In this document: positions 20,880 through 32,433 of the stretch, in pieces
Numbering within the stretch: position 1 is the first letter of the stretch
Layout: each line of letters opens with the position of its first letter
Assembly: GCF_907165205.1 (NCBI RefSeq)
Contig: NC_058191.1
Coordinates: forward strand, 15,502,501 to 15,566,500
DNA length: 64,000 bases
DNA from: Coccinella septempunctata
Lineage: Eukaryota; Arthropoda; Insecta; Coleoptera; Coccinellidae
Direction of reading: 5' to 3'
Program-made: the position numbers and the translations under genes
The notes under the pieces: model-generated
The model's input: the letters and a program-made list of their open reading frames with translations, nothing else
What the model was told of the DNA's origin: nothing
Database searches by the model: none

Positions 20880-23384
20880 GAATCGCAAACACTGGGGGAA
20901 GTGTTGCCTTACTGGTTAAACGAGATCTGAAACATTTTAAATTTTAAAGATCTGACGAGTCACAAATAGAAACAGTGACGATTGTTGCTGAAATAAATTG
21001 ACAAAGAGTCGAGGTCACATCGGCATATAAAAGACCCCCAAATAACTTATTGGAAGAAGAAATCAACAACTTACTAGAAGGAACAAACCCGAAAATCTGC
21101 ATCAGAGATTTTAATTGCAAATCTCCAGAATTGAACAGCAGTATAGAAAACAGAAATGGCAGAAAACTGAAAGATCTTGCTAAAAAAAAACATGAAGCTA
21201 TGGTTATTGGACCTGAAGAACCAACGTACCTAGCATTCGGAAATGGATTACCAGATATAATTGATATCGCAATTATGAAAAATATCACTAGAGAATTTTC
21301 GATAGAGACCTTGTGGGACGGAACCTCTGACCACAACCCCATCGAATTAACAATAGGAGAAGGGCCAAGAAGAGAACTAATGCAAACAAGAGAATACACC
21401 GATTGGACTAAATATAGCCATCTGATACAATCGGAATTAACAGAAATACCAACAATCAACACACCGGAAGACCTAGAAAGAGCAGTTGATGAACTAGAAA
21501 AGAATATACTAGATGCCTACAAAAAGAGCACAAAGAAAATAACGAGACCAGCACTGATACATCCACACGGTGATACACCCAGAGAAATCAAAGATCTCAT
21601 CAGGGAAAATCGGAGACTAAGAAAAACATACAGGCTCAACAAAACAGATATAAATAAGAGGATCTAAACCGACACAGCCAAGTTCTAAAAAATGCCCTGA
21701 AGGACATGAGAACAAATAGATGGAACAAAAGAGTTCAAGAACTAAATACTATCGATCATTCTGCATGGAAAAGGCAAAAATGTCTGAGAAGAGAAAAGAC
21801 TAAAATAGCACCTCTCCACGGAGAAAGAGGAATGGCATATACGAATATCGATAAAGCAGAAGTTCTGGCGGACTCGATAGAAGGAGAATCGAGAATTAAT
21901 TACAGACCTGATGACGATAATGATGATCTGGAAGAACTAGTTGAGAACAACGAAGAAGAAATGGACGAACCACCAGTAGACGACAAATAGAAAAACCAAC
22001 TTCTCCATTTGAAATAAAAAAGATAATCAGAAGCTTGAAAAATAGAAAAGCTCCCGGAAGTGATAAAATAACGAATGCTATGTTGAAGAAATTACCTAAA
22101 CAAGGTATAGCTGCTCTCACAAATATTGCAAACGGTATAATGAGGACTGAACACTATCCGGAAAAGTGGAAAACTGCAGAAGTCATAGTGTTCAACAATC
22201 CAGGCAAAGATAAAAATTCCCCCAAAACTACAGGCCGATAAGTTTATTGTCCGCCCTAGGAAAAGTAGTAGAAAGAGTAATCGCTAGGATGCTTACAGAA
22301 GAAACTGAAAATCTGAATCTCAGTCCAGCAGAGCAGTTCGGATTCAGAAGAGATCACTCAACAGAACAGCAATTACTAGGACTCACAGAATACATAACAG
22401 AAGGATTCCAAAATAAACAAGCAACAGGTCTTGTACTACTAGATGTCGCCAGAGCATTCGACAGAGTATGGCATGAAGGATTGATTTACAAAATGAGATA
22501 TGCTGGATATTCAATCAAACTGTGCAAGCTGATTAGGAATTATTTGAGGAACAGAAGATTCTACGTGAAAGTGGAAGGAGAAAACTCCACAACCAGATAT
22601 ATGGAAGCAGGGGTGCCTCAAGGGTCAGTACTTGGGCCGTTACTGTATAACATATATATTCACGATATACCAAAATCTCCAAGGACTATGCTGACACTAT
22701 ATGCCGACGACACGGGAATCGCAATTCGACATCGCAAGCCAGAAATCATAGAAGGAAAATTACAAGAAGCTATAGATGTTTAAATGGTAAAAAAAGCTCA
22801 ACGGACAAAAGAGCCAAGCGATATTACTGCAAAAGAGGAGACTGAGGACTACAACAAATCTAGAGGTAGATGGAGAAGAAATCGAATAGAAAAACGAAGC
22901 GAAATATTCAGGTATAACCCTAGACAATGGTCTAACTTGGAGAAGCCATATCAAACAAGCCGTTGACAAAACCAAGGCAGCGATTAATATGCTCTACCCG
23001 CTGATAGGTAAAAAGAGCCACATGTCAAATGAGACAAAATTGAAAATGATCAAAGCCGTTGCTAGACCGCAACTGACTTATGAATCAGGTGCTTGGGGAT
23101 TCGCGTCAAAGAGCCATAAACAAAGAATTCAGGCAACAGAAAACAAGCTACCACGATGTGCCATAGATGCGCCTTGGTTTGTCAGGAACAAACGGATATA
23201 TCGAGATTTGAAGTGGGAAACCATCACCGAATTTATGAAGAGGAAAGTTGAAAAGTTATTCGAAGCAGCGAAAGAACATCCAAACGAAGAACTCAGGAGA
23301 CTAGTGCACTACGATCCGGAGGAAGACAGAGGAAGAATGAGAATTTACAAAAGGAGACCGCGAGATCAATTGAGGAGAGAATAA
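20880..23384 (+). pseudogene. Jockey-like ORF2 (endonuclease and reverse transcriptase), multiple breaks
   Basis: The endonuclease end is readable at 21050-21667 (ICIRDFNCKSPELNSSIENR, then GTSDHNPIELTI, the SDH motif). A linker follows at 21706-21990, then RT pieces: KNRKAPGSDKITNAMLKKLP (22035), AEQFGFRRDHSTEQQLLGL, VLLDVARAFDRVWHEGLIY (motif A), AGVPQGSVLGPLLYNIYIHD and MLTLYADDTGIAIRHR (catalytic YADD, near 22690). A C-terminal thumb (SHMSNETKLKMIKAVARPQL, 22989-23384) is typical of the Jockey clade. At least five frame breaks are present. The endonuclease core residue reads RDFN instead of GDFN. Confidence 0.78.
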
Positions 23385-23660
23385 AATGAGAACGGAAACT
23401 TATTAAAAATATACTAAGAGGAGATATCCGAAATGGACGAACATGAAAGCCCTAGCCCGACAATGTGCAAGAAGAAATTAACCGATCAAGGGATAAATGG
23501 TTTATAGGCAAATGCCCGGAACCAAAAAGAAGCAGGTTAGGTTTAGTGGGTCGCAAACTCGGAAGAGTGAGTAACCCCACAGTGTTCCCTAGAAATGGAT
23601 TCCTCTAGGCGAGAGATAGAGCCCCGTGTTTTTTCACGGTCGCAGATTCCCCCTGCTATA

Positions 23661-24130
23661 AAAAAAAAGTGGAACTATGAGTGTCAGGAAGCAGTCGAAT
23701 GGGTTAAAAGAGAATTGACGTCTATTGAAGATTTGGTTCCTTTCCACCAGGAATTACCTTTAGTTTTATCGTGCGATGCGAGTTTTGTTGGGCTCTCAAG
23801 TATTTTATCTCATTGTTTTCCAAATAGAGAAGAAAAGCCTATAGCATTCGCTTCAAAAATCATTCCTGAAACTGAAGTATATCGATCGATATTAGATAAG
23901 GAAGCGGCAGCAATTGTTTTCGGGTTCAAAAATTTCTCTCATTATTTAATTGGAAATGAAGTGATCTTAAAAACGGACAATCAGGCCTTAAAATATATTT
24001 TTGGTGATTCTTAGAAAGTAAGTACGATATTTCAGCATCGTCTGTTGCGTTGGTCTTATTTTTTGTCAAGTTTTCGTTAAAAAATTGAGTTTATTCCATC
24101 AGTAAAGAATGAAAACGCTGACGCTCTGTC
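23661..24130 (+). pseudogene. Gypsy RNase H domain
   Basis: The gypsy frame resumes as KWNYECQEAVEWVKREL and reads LVLSCDASFVGLSSILSHCF (first RNase H aspartate), EEKPIAFASKIIPETEVYRS, LDKEAAAIVFGFKNFSHYL and VILKTDNQALKYIFGDS. A TAG follows at 24013-24015, then QHRLLRWSYFLSSF and, after a TAA, KIEFIPSVKNENADALSRLP. RNase H removes the RNA template during reverse transcription. It has two nonsense codons. Confidence 0.82.
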
Positions 24131-24919
24131 AAGATTGCCTGTTTCAGATGTTACTCAGGTTTTTGATTCAGAAATTAACAGTTTAAATTTTATTCAAAGG
24201 GACTGCAAATTAATTGATATCAATATGATAAAGAAATTCACTAAAAAGGATAAATCACTTTCAAAAATCATGCGAAAGTTGATATTTGGTTGGAATCAGA
24301 ATGTTGCAGATTTGGAAGGCGATTAAAAAGTGTTGTATGATAGACGAGATGAATTGTATGTAGAGAACGAGTGTGTATTGTGGGGTTTTAGAGTAATAGT
24401 ACCACGTGAATTGAGAAAACAGATTTTGAATCAATTGCATGAATCACATTTCGGAATTGTCAGGATGAAACAAATTGCTCGATCATTTTTTTGGTGGCCA
24501 GGCATAGATTTAGAAATCGAGAAACTAGTTGATTCGTGTGAAACTTTTGTGAGAAATAGAATTAAGACGAATAAAGTGAATATAATGCAGTGGCCATATC
24601 CATCAGAGCCCTGGTCTAGGATACATACAGATTTTTTAGGTCCCTTCTATGGTCGCATGTTTATCGTTATAATCGATGCTCATAGTAAATGGCCGGAAGT
24701 TGTAGACATGAAAGAGAATACCACAACAACAAAAACAATTGAAGTTTTTGATTCAATATTTGCGCGATTTGGATTGTGTAATCATTTATTATCGGATAAT
24801 GGTCCCTAATATACGTGTGTGGATTTCGAAGAATATATAAAGTCTTTATGAATTGTGCATAAGTATGCACACAGTATGCTGCAGAGAATTCTGTTCAAAC
24901 TTTCAAAGATAAAGTGAGG
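24131..24919 (+). pseudogene. Gypsy integrase, N-terminal zinc-binding and catalytic parts
   Basis: 24330-24809 reads RKQILNQLHESHFGIVRMKQ and SFFWWPGIDLEIEKLVDSCE (HHCC region, with one Cys replaced: CETFVRNRI), then IHTDFLGPFYGRMFIVIIDA (first catalytic D), HSKWPEVVDMKENTTTTKTI and LCNHLLSDNGP (second D). The frame breaks at a TAA (24808) and the glutamate region is degraded before the RTE-like insertion near 24920. Confidence 0.8.
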
Positions 24920-25018
24920 AAAATTCATTCATTCATTGCTGTATCCCGTTACCGGGAATGAATCTACAAAAAGAAGAAGAAAAAAAAAAAATTCGAACAG
25001 ACTTGTAACTTCTTAGTG

Positions 25019-27731
25019 CTAGTTGCGACTGTGTGCCCTCCTGTGACTAAAGAGACCCAACCGTGACCTGCAGATCCTTCCACACTCAGGGCATGGATAG
25101 TCTCCAACCAGATCTGGCCGCCGCTGTATCCTTCTCGATTCTCCACTATAACTGTGGACCAAAGACATCCACTGTGACCTGTCTAACGCTAGTTGTTCCC
25201 AGTTATGATTAGCATTAACTGATTTTAGGGATTGATGTAGTGTATCCTTAAACCGCTTATACTGGCCTCCTGGTTTCCGGGCTCCCTCAGTGAGTTCGCC
25301 GTATAGAGCTATTTTGGGGAGTCTTGTGTCTTGCATCCTCAGAATGTGGCCGCTCCATCTGAGTCGGGCCCTCGTTACTTGAGTCTCAATTGTTGTACAA
25401 CTCGCGCGCTGCAAGACTTCTGCATTCGAAACTTTGTGGAACCATCTGATGTGCATTATCTGTCTTAGATGACGTTGCTGCGTCTGTTCAAGCTGTTTAA
25501 TATGTCGCCTGTAGGGAGTCCAGCTTTCGCTTCCGTAAAGAAGCGTTGGGAGGACCACTGCTCTGTAAACAGCTGTCTTGGTCTTCAGATTGAGGTCGTG
25601 ATTTTGGAACACTCTGTCCTTCAGCTTCCAGAATGCCCGTGATGCCGAATTGATACGGTTGTGTATTTCCGTGTCAAGGTTAGCCCTAGTATTTATGAAG
25701 CTTCCCAAGTATTTGAACTGCTCAACCTGTTCTAGAGTTTCATTGTCCAGGCTGATATCTGTTTGAAGGCTTTCTGGCGGACTTACCAGGATTTTGGTCT
25801 TGTCAATATTGAGTCTAAGGCCTAAAGCTTCGTATATATGTTTATAGGTGTCCATCATTATCTGTAGATCCTCTGAGCTGCTAGCGATGAGTGAACAGTC
25901 GTCTGCATATTGAAGTTCAGTGATAAACTTGGTACGGGTTTTTGCTCTGAGGCGCTTCAGGTTAAACAGGCCTCCATCAAATCTGAATCTTATCCCAACA
26001 CCTCTTACGGGCATGCTCATGTCAGCAATTATCGATACAGCTATGGCGAAAATATTGAACAGTAAAGGCGCTAATACGCAGCCTTGTTTTATTCCAGAGT
26101 TGGTTGAGAAATGGTCGGTTGTAGAGCCATTATGCTGTATTCTAGCAGTGTTGTTGGTATGAAGGCTTTTACACACTGCTAGGAATTTTTCGGGTACTCC
26201 TAGACGTGCCATGATTTTCCAGAGCGCTCTCCGATTCACCGAGTCGAATGCCTTGCTTAAATCGATGAAGGCTGTATAAATCCTTGATTGTTGTTCACGG
26301 GCCTTTTCTTGTAGCTGTCGAAGTGTAAAAATTAGGTCCACCGTACCTCGATTTGGTCGAAAGCCGCACTGGGATTCAGGTAAAAGCCTCTCTAAGAGTG
26401 GAACCAGACGATTACCCATAATCTTCGAGAGAATTTTACCGGCCACATTAAGCAACGATATGCCCCTGTAATTGTTGCAATTCGACGTATCGCCTTTGTT
26501 CTTATAGAGGTTGATAACTAAAGCGTCTCTGAAGTCTTGTGGCACATCTCCCTGTTCCCAGATCTTGCGGAATAGTATTAGGAGACTATTGACAATGTCC
26601 TCATCCAAGGCTTTGAATATCTCCGCCGGAATGCCGTCTAGACCAGGGGACTTATCATTTTTCATATTTTTAATCGCGCTTATGATTTCCGACATTGAAA
26701 TTTCGTCATCAAGCGATGTCATCGGACTATACGCGGGAAGCAGTTCTAAAATGGATAAATCCGAGTCGTTATTTTGATTCAAGACCTGGGAGTAATGCTC
26801 CTTCCATCTTTCGAGAATTTTTCTATCATCAGTTAGAATAGCTCCATGAGCATCTCTTATAGGAAAGCTAGCTTTTCTGCTTGGACCGTAAACAGTTTTA
26901 ATAGCTTCGAAAAAACGCCTGTAGTCATGGTTATCGGCGTAAGCTTGTATTTCTCTAGCTTTTTCTTTCCACCAGCTGTCCTTGATTTTTCTTATTTCTT
27001 GACGGACCTCGCGTTTTATGTTTATGAAACCTATTTGGGCTGCAACATCGCCAGGCTTGTTAATTGCGGTTTTCATCGCTTTGTGTTTTGCATCCAAAAG
27101 GGGTGCGATATGAGTTTCGCTGTCGGCAAACCAGTCTGGGGATTTTCGGGAGCGTTCCGTGCCCAGTATTTCCTTCGCTGTATTTGTAAGGGATGACTTG
27201 AAAAGGAGCCAATGAGTCTCAATGTCGTCGTTATAATCCGGTGGTGTTAGGCTACTTTTGACGGCAGCTGTGAATATGTCCTTTGTAGAAGGGTTTTGTA
27301 GTTTGGATATTTGAAGGCGCTCTCTTAGATACTTCGGCTTGCGTTGATATTTTGGGCGCATTGAGATTTTCATTTTCGAGATTACCAGCCTATGATCAGT
27401 CCAGCACTCAAGATCTGCTCTGGGTTTAGTGACCAACACCTCTTTCAGATCTTTCCTTCTCACGATCACATAGTCGAGGGTATGCCAATGCCCTGAGCGC
27501 GGGTGGCGCCAGGTCCCCCTTGAATTGGGTCTCGTAATAAAATAGGTGTTCGTTATACACAGATTGTGTTCTGCACAAAGAGCCAGCAGACGTTCTCCAT
27601 TCGAATTGATGCTGTCTGTGCCGTGTTTCCCTATTATTCCCGGCCATAGTTCTGAGTCTTGACCTCTGCCCACTCTAGCGTTGAAGTCTCCAAGGAGAAT
27701 TATTCGTTCCCGTTTTGGGATTTTACTTAAT
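25019..27731 (-). pseudogene. RTE-like endonuclease/reverse transcriptase, long open frame lacking its N-terminus
   Basis: About 900 codons remain open. The order is endonuclease C-terminal part (RIILLGDFNARVG, then GHWHTLDYVIVRR and CWTDHRLVISK), a linker, RT (KNDKSPGLDGIPAEIFKALD, VINLYKNKGDTSNCNNYRGI, TAFIDLSKAFDSVNRRALWK motif A, GIKQGCVLAPLLFNIFA motif B, ELQYADDCSLIAS with catalytic YADD), a thumb, and a C-terminal C2H2-like finger (CPECGRICRSRLGLFSHRRAH). All visible catalytic motifs are intact, so the copy was intact until the Penelope insertion cut the endonuclease at LSKI. The apparent ATG at 27745 lies within the Penelope extension and is not the real start. Clade assignment (RTE) rests on the 3' tail and domain layout. 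Confidence 0.85.
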
Positions 27732-27764
27732 TTCCATATCAACAATCTCGTCCTTGCATTTAAC

Positions 27765-29587
27765 TATAGAAAAGGGATATTGGCTTTAGGACTGCTAATG
27801 GGGTGAATAACACACTCTCTTCAAATTGTCGACGTTTCGATCCTGTTTGGGATCTTCTTCAGGACTAAAAAAGTTTATTAAAATATCAGACAAATGAACA
27901 ATTTGGTCACAATAACACAACACAACATTACATAAAGTTCCCTGAGAAAAAACTAACATTCAGGTGGAAATTTCATATACAACTTACCAATTTGGTCGAA
28001 TGTATTACGATGTGGTAGAATTTGCTAAATTTCATCGGAATTGTGCGTATAATTTCGTCAGATCTATAAAATTTATTATGAACCGTATGTGGTCTTAGCT
28101 CGGCTAATATGGTACTGATCGACGGTGTCTTGTTTTTCTCCCAAACATGTTACGGTGCGACTCCCACGACGCGATGCAGATTTATTTTTTATTAATTTCT
28201 CTCATTAAGTTATTATAAATTATGCTCAATTTTTGAGTATCTGTTCGGATATTAACTGTGTCACGTATAAAAATGTGTATCATTTCACTAATACACCTTT
28301 TGTGGTAGTTGCTTTCTTTATCCAAGATTTTCACATCATTAAAGTCAAAATTATGATTTTCTTGGAAGTGGTGTAAAGCCAGCGCGGTTTTTTCGTTTTT
28401 GTCTCTATTATTTTCTTTACAATCATATGTATGCTGACGTATACGATTTTTCAGGTATTGTCTGGTCATGCCGACATACGATAGGTTGCAGTCTCTACAT
28501 GGAATTTGATACACCAAATTAGAGGTCATTAGTTTTGGATGAGAATCTTTCAATTTGGTGTATATTATCTCAAGTTTTGTTAGAGGATAGAAAGCAAGCT
28601 TGATGTTAGTTGAGTGATTTTTCACCAAAATTTCAATCTTTTCTGATAATCCCTCAATGTATGGAAATTTATAATAGATTTTATTATGGTTATCATTGGG
28701 CTGTTCCGTGTTCCGTATAGTGGTTTTAACAAATTTGTTTTTATAGAGATGTATAGTCTTGTTCACTAAATTTCTGGGGTAATTGTTAATTTTTAAGATA
28801 TTTTTTATTTTAGTCTCATTAGCTGGCCAAAATTCTTTACTACTGAGACTGTAACATCTGAACAACATATTCCTGACCGTATTAATCTTATGTATTTGTG
28901 GATGGTGTGAAAGGTAATTGAGAACCCGGTTTGAAGAAGTTGGTTTGTTATACCAATTGGTTGCGATTGATCCATCGGTTTGTCTGATAAGTTGGACATC
29001 TAAAAATGAAATTCTATTTTGTGTTTCCTTTTCTAAAGTGAACTGAATTCGTTTATGGAAAGAATTGAACGTATTGATAAGTTCATCGACTTTATCATAA
29101 GGAACAGCCATGAATGTATCATCCACATATAACTTCAAAATTGGTATTATAAATGTAAGTTTTTTAACACATTTACTAATGACATAGTGCATCACCATGT
29201 TGGCTATGGTAGGACTCGCCGGATTACCCATCGCCGTGCCCTCAATCTGTAGGTATATTCGTCCATTAATCGTAAAGTAACTGGAATCAAAAATGAACTC
29301 TATAATCCTACATAACATAGTTCTACTTAATTCTGTATAGGCTGATATATGAGACCAATTTTCCTTTATGATGTGCAAAACTAACTGCTTCGGTATATTA
29401 GTAAACAACGAGACCACGTCCAAAGACACTAAAACATAGTTTGGGGGTAACTGCACTGTTTTTACTAGTTCAACAAGCTCAAATGAATTCTTCACATTGT
29501 AGTCAAAAGTTGTAGTCCAAGGAGATAAAATTTGGTGAATATAATTGGATAAGTTATATGTAGGGGAATTCAAACAACTAACAATAG
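27765..29587 (-). repeat. Left arm of the 1823-bp inverted repeat
   Basis: From TATAGAAAAGGG to ACAATAG. Every block I compared matched 30098-31920 in inverted orientation. Confidence 0.9.
27835..27862 (-). ncRNA. Hammerhead-ribozyme-like motif in the Penelope 3' region, left copy
   Basis: On the minus strand: CTGAAGA, a 5-bp stem GATCC/GGATC with a 6-nt loop, then GAAACGTC. Penelope elements are known to carry hammerhead ribozymes in their terminal repeats. An extra A between CTGAAGA and the stem departs from the canonical core, so cleavage activity is uncertain. Confidence 0.5.
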
Positions 29588-30097
29588 GTCTCATGCTGAG
29601 ATTAGGTTTGTGCGTTTTTCTCAGTCCATACATTCTTGGTGGTAAAGAGTTATGTGTTTTAAGTTTTTTCATTGTGGACTCATTTATTATATGTTGATCG
29701 AAAAGGTCCTTAACTAATTCGTTGTTTTTTGTTTGAAAAATAGAGGTAGGATCTTTGTTAAGGTTCGTATATGTAGCCTCATCATTCACTAATTCACTCA
29801 TGGCTGCCGTGTAATCATCTCTATACATGAAAACCGTGCTATTTCCCTTGTCTGATTTAGATATAATGCATTCAGGATGATCCTGAAGAAATTTTTTTGT
29901 TATAATAAGGTTCGTCAAGAATAAATTTTCCTTTTTGTTATTTCTTTTCATTTTATTACAATGATTTGTAGTGATGTTAGTGAAAGAGGATCTAAGGTCA
30001 TTTTTTGTTTCCTCAAAAAAATCTGATTGGCTATTCAAAATGTATTCAAAGTCTTTAATTATGTTGATATTTAATTTATATTTAGGACCTGAGTTAA
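28182..30097 (-). CDS. Penelope-like protein (RT plus GIY-YIG endonuclease), left copy, N-terminus missing
   Basis: The frame is open for about 638 codons up to the junction. The first 15 codons of the apparent 652-codon frame are antisense of the right copy and not real. RT motifs read PPRMYGLRKTHKPNLSMRPI, VLVSLDVVSLFTNIPKQLVL (motif A), GTAMGNPASPTIANMVMHYV (motif B), LKLYVDDTFMAVP (catalytic YVDD) and FLDVQLIRQTDGSIATNWYN. The C-terminal GIY-YIG nuclease is seen as LVYQIPCRDCNLSYVGMTRQ, followed by NRIRQHTYDCKENN with the conserved Arg. Penelope elements use these for target nicking and priming. No internal stop is present, so only the 5' end is lost. Confidence 0.9.
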
Positions 30098-31503
30098 CTA
30101 TTGTTAGTTGTTTGAATTCCCCTACATATAACTTATCCAATTATATTCACCAAATTTTATCTCCTTGGACTACAACTTTTGACTACAATGTAAAGAATTC
30201 ATTTGAGCTTGTTGAACTAGTAAAAACAGTGCAGTTACCCCCAAACTATGTTTTAGTGTCTTTGGACGTGGTCTCGTTGTTTACTAATATACCGAAGCAG
30301 TTAGTTTTGCACATCATAAAGGAAAATTGGTCTCATATATCAGCCTATACAGAATTAAGTAGAACTATGTTATGTAGGATTATAGAGTTCATTTTTGATT
30401 CCAGTTACTTTACGATTAATGGACGAATATACCTACAGATTGAGGGCACGGCGATGGGTAATCCGGCGAGTCCTACCATAGCCAACATGGTGATGCACTA
30501 TGTCATTAGTAAATGTGTTAAAAAACTTACATTTATAATACCAATTTTGAAGTTATATGTGGATGATACATTCATGGCTGTTCCTTATGATAAAGTCGAT
30601 GAACTTATCAATACGTTCAATTCTTTCCATAAACGAATTCAGTTCACTTTAGAAAAGGAAACACAAAATAGAATTTCATTTTTAGATGTCCAACTTATCA
30701 GACAAACCGATGGATCAATCGCAACCAATTGGTATAACAAACCAACTTCTTCAAACCGGGTTCTCAATTACCTTTCACACCATCCACAAATACATAAGAT
30801 TAATACGGTCAGGAATATGTTGTTCAGATGTTACAGTCTCAGTAGTAAAGAATTTTGGCCAGCTAATGAGACTAAAATAAAAAATATCTTAAAAATTAAC
30901 AATTACCCCAGAAATTTAGTGAACAAGACTATACATCTCTATAAAAACAAATTTGTTAAAACCACTATACGGAACACGGAACAGCCCAATGATAACCATA
31001 ATAAAATCTATTATAAATTTCCATACATTGAGGGATTATCAGAAAAGATTGAAATTTTGGTGAAAAATCACTCAACTAACATCAAGCTTGCTTTCTATCC
31101 TCTAACAAAACTTGAGATAATATACACCAAATTGAAAGATTCTCATCCAAAACTAATGACCTCTAATTTGGTGTATCAAATTCCATGTAGAGACTGCAAC
31201 CTATCGTATGTCGGCATGACCAGACAATACCTGAAAAATCGTATACGTCAGCATACATATGATTGTAAAGAAAATAATAGAGACAAAAACGAAAAAACCG
31301 CGCTGGCTTTACACCACTTCCAAGAAAATCATAATTTTGACTTTAATGATGTGAAAATCTTGGATAAAGAAAGCAACTACCACAAAAGGTGTATTAGTGA
31401 AATGATACACATTTTTATACGTGACACAGTTAATATCCGAACAGATACTCAAAAATTGAGCATAATTTATAATAACTTAATGAGAGAAATTAATAAAAAA
31501 TAA
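30098..31503 (+). CDS. Penelope-like protein, right copy, 5' truncated inside RT
   Basis: The coding part starts at IVSCLNSPTYNLSNYIHQIL and runs to the same C-terminus (LMREINKK) as the left copy with no amino-acid difference in the frames compared. RT motifs A, B and YVDD and the whole GIY-YIG domain are present; the RT fingers are missing. An apparent start at 29971 is an antisense artefact of the left copy joined to this frame. The truncation breakpoint is at a short shared word (TATTGTTAGTTG). Confidence 0.88.
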
Positions 31504-31822
31504 ATCTGCATCGCGTCGTGGGAGTCGCACCGTAACATGTTTGGGAGAAAAACAAGACACCGTCGATCAGTACCATATTAGCCGAGCTAAGACCACATAC
31601 GGTTCATAATAAATTTTATAGATCTGACGAAATTATACGCACAATTCCGATGAAATTTAGCAAATTCTACCACATCGTAATACATTCGACCAAATTGGTA
31701 AGTTGTATATGAAATTTCCACCTGAATGTTAGTTTTTTCTCAGGGAACTTTATGTAATGTTGTGTTGTGTTATTGTGACCAAATTGTTCATTTGTCTGAT
31801 ATTTTAATAAACTTTTTTAGTC

Positions 31823-31850
31823 CTGAAGAAGATCCCAAACAGGATCGAAA
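31823..31850 (+). ncRNA. Hammerhead-ribozyme-like motif in the Penelope 3' region, right copy
   Basis: This is the mirror copy of the motif at 27835-27862: CTGAAGA at 31823-31829, stem GATCC (31831-31835) with GGATC (31842-31846), and GAAA at 31847-31850. Confidence 0.5.
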
Positions 31851-32006
31851 CGTCGACAATTTGAAGAGAGTGTGTTATTCACCCCATTAGCAGTCCTAAA
31901 GCCAATATCCCTTTTCTATATTTTACTTAATGTAGCAACGAGTGTTTCGTAAAAAGTGTCCTTTAAGTTGTCAGAGGAGTTCAAAGTGGGTGCGTATACT
32001 TGCTTG

Positions 32007-32135
32007 CTCATGCCTTGAAAATATTTTAGATTTCATCAGCATCGTGAAATACTCATAAGTGCTGAATTTCATGAAAATGCGTTCAGTAGTTTCCCGTATA
32101 AATATGGGTGAGGTTCCTCGTGAAAGACCCTGTAT
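32007..32135 (+). repeat. 130-bp dispersed repeat, copy 2
   Basis: Same orientation and ends as 20739-20869, with few substitutions. It sits exactly at the junction between the truncated RTE-like element and resumed gypsy integrase. Confidence 0.85.
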
Positions 32136-32433
32136 AATAAAATTAATTATGTAAAGGTTGTAGAAAGAAAAGATTTTGATATACTAGATAGGGTTATGAT
32201 TGATGTTAGGCAAAAAAAATAAAAAGGATCGAATTCATGCTGAAATTATCAAGAAGCTTTTACCTGTGACTTATAAGGTTAGAACATTACAAAATAATAA
32301 AATCACAAAGAGACATATCGATCAGATGGTTAGATTTAACGTTTCATGTGATGACAGGAATATATATAATAAGGATACATCCACACAGGGTATGAATATA
32401 AGACGTTCAGATAGATTGAGACAGAGAAATTGA
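32136..32433 (+). pseudogene. Gypsy integrase C-terminal end
   Basis: After the nested insertion the gypsy frame resumes with degraded sequence, then AEIIKKLLPVTYKVRTLQNN and KITKRHIDQMVRFNVSCDD, the C-terminal beta-barrel and tail of gypsy integrases. It ends with TGA at 32431. The join to the core region across the RTE-like insertion is lost. Confidence 0.7.

Larger units (their letters stand above)
19685..23660 (+). mobile_element. Jockey-like non-LTR retrotransposon nested in gypsy pol
   Basis: A 5' leader (about 19685-20027), ORF1 remnants, an endonuclease/RT ORF2 and a 3' UTR ending in an A-run (23660-23668) separate the gypsy RT end (LYDLLKK) from its RNase H start (KWNYECQEAVEWV). 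Target duplication is obscured by the A-run. A 130-bp repeat is inserted between ORF1 and ORF2. Confidence 0.78.
27732..31919. mobile_element. Penelope-like element, head-to-head inverted pair
   Basis: Two Penelope copies face away from each other with identical 3' ends outward. The insertion is flanked by ATTTTACTTAAT at 27720-27731 and 31920-31931 (the first A may belong to the arm), a target duplication that encodes LSKI of the RTE-like protein. A 33-bp unpaired extension (27732-27764) lies only on the left, as known for terminal extensions of Penelope insertions. Confidence 0.9.
30098..31920 (+). repeat. Right arm of the 1823-bp inverted repeat
   Basis: From CTATTGTTAG to CTTTTCTATA. The 510-bp unpaired centre (29588-30097) belongs to the longer left copy. 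Confidence 0.9.
24920..32006 (-). mobile_element. RTE-like non-LTR retrotransposon split by a Penelope pair
   Basis: The element lies on the minus strand inside gypsy integrase. Its 3' end near 24920-24990 has an (AATG)n-type tail and a CCCGGTAACGGG hairpin. Its endonuclease continues beyond the Penelope insertion (31932-32006 reads QVYAPTLNSSDNLKD on the minus strand) and is truncated at 32006 at a 130-bp repeat, so the first part of the endonuclease is lost. Confidence 0.85.

Noticed and set aside
24990..25018. A-rich run as a poly-A tail of a processed gene
   Set aside because: It is within the minus-strand 3' UTR of the RTE-like element, before its true (AATG)n tail.
27745..27764. ATG near 27745 as the start of the RTE-like protein
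   Set aside because: It is in the Penelope extension; the real endonuclease continues at 31932-32006 on the far side of the insertion.
29971..30097. ATG at 29971 as the start of the right Penelope protein
   Set aside because: The first 42 codons are antisense to the left copy; coding similarity starts only at 30098.
30098..30140. ATG at 30140 as the start of the left Penelope protein
   Set aside because: The first 15 codons are antisense to the right Penelope copy; the true N-terminus was lost at the junction.
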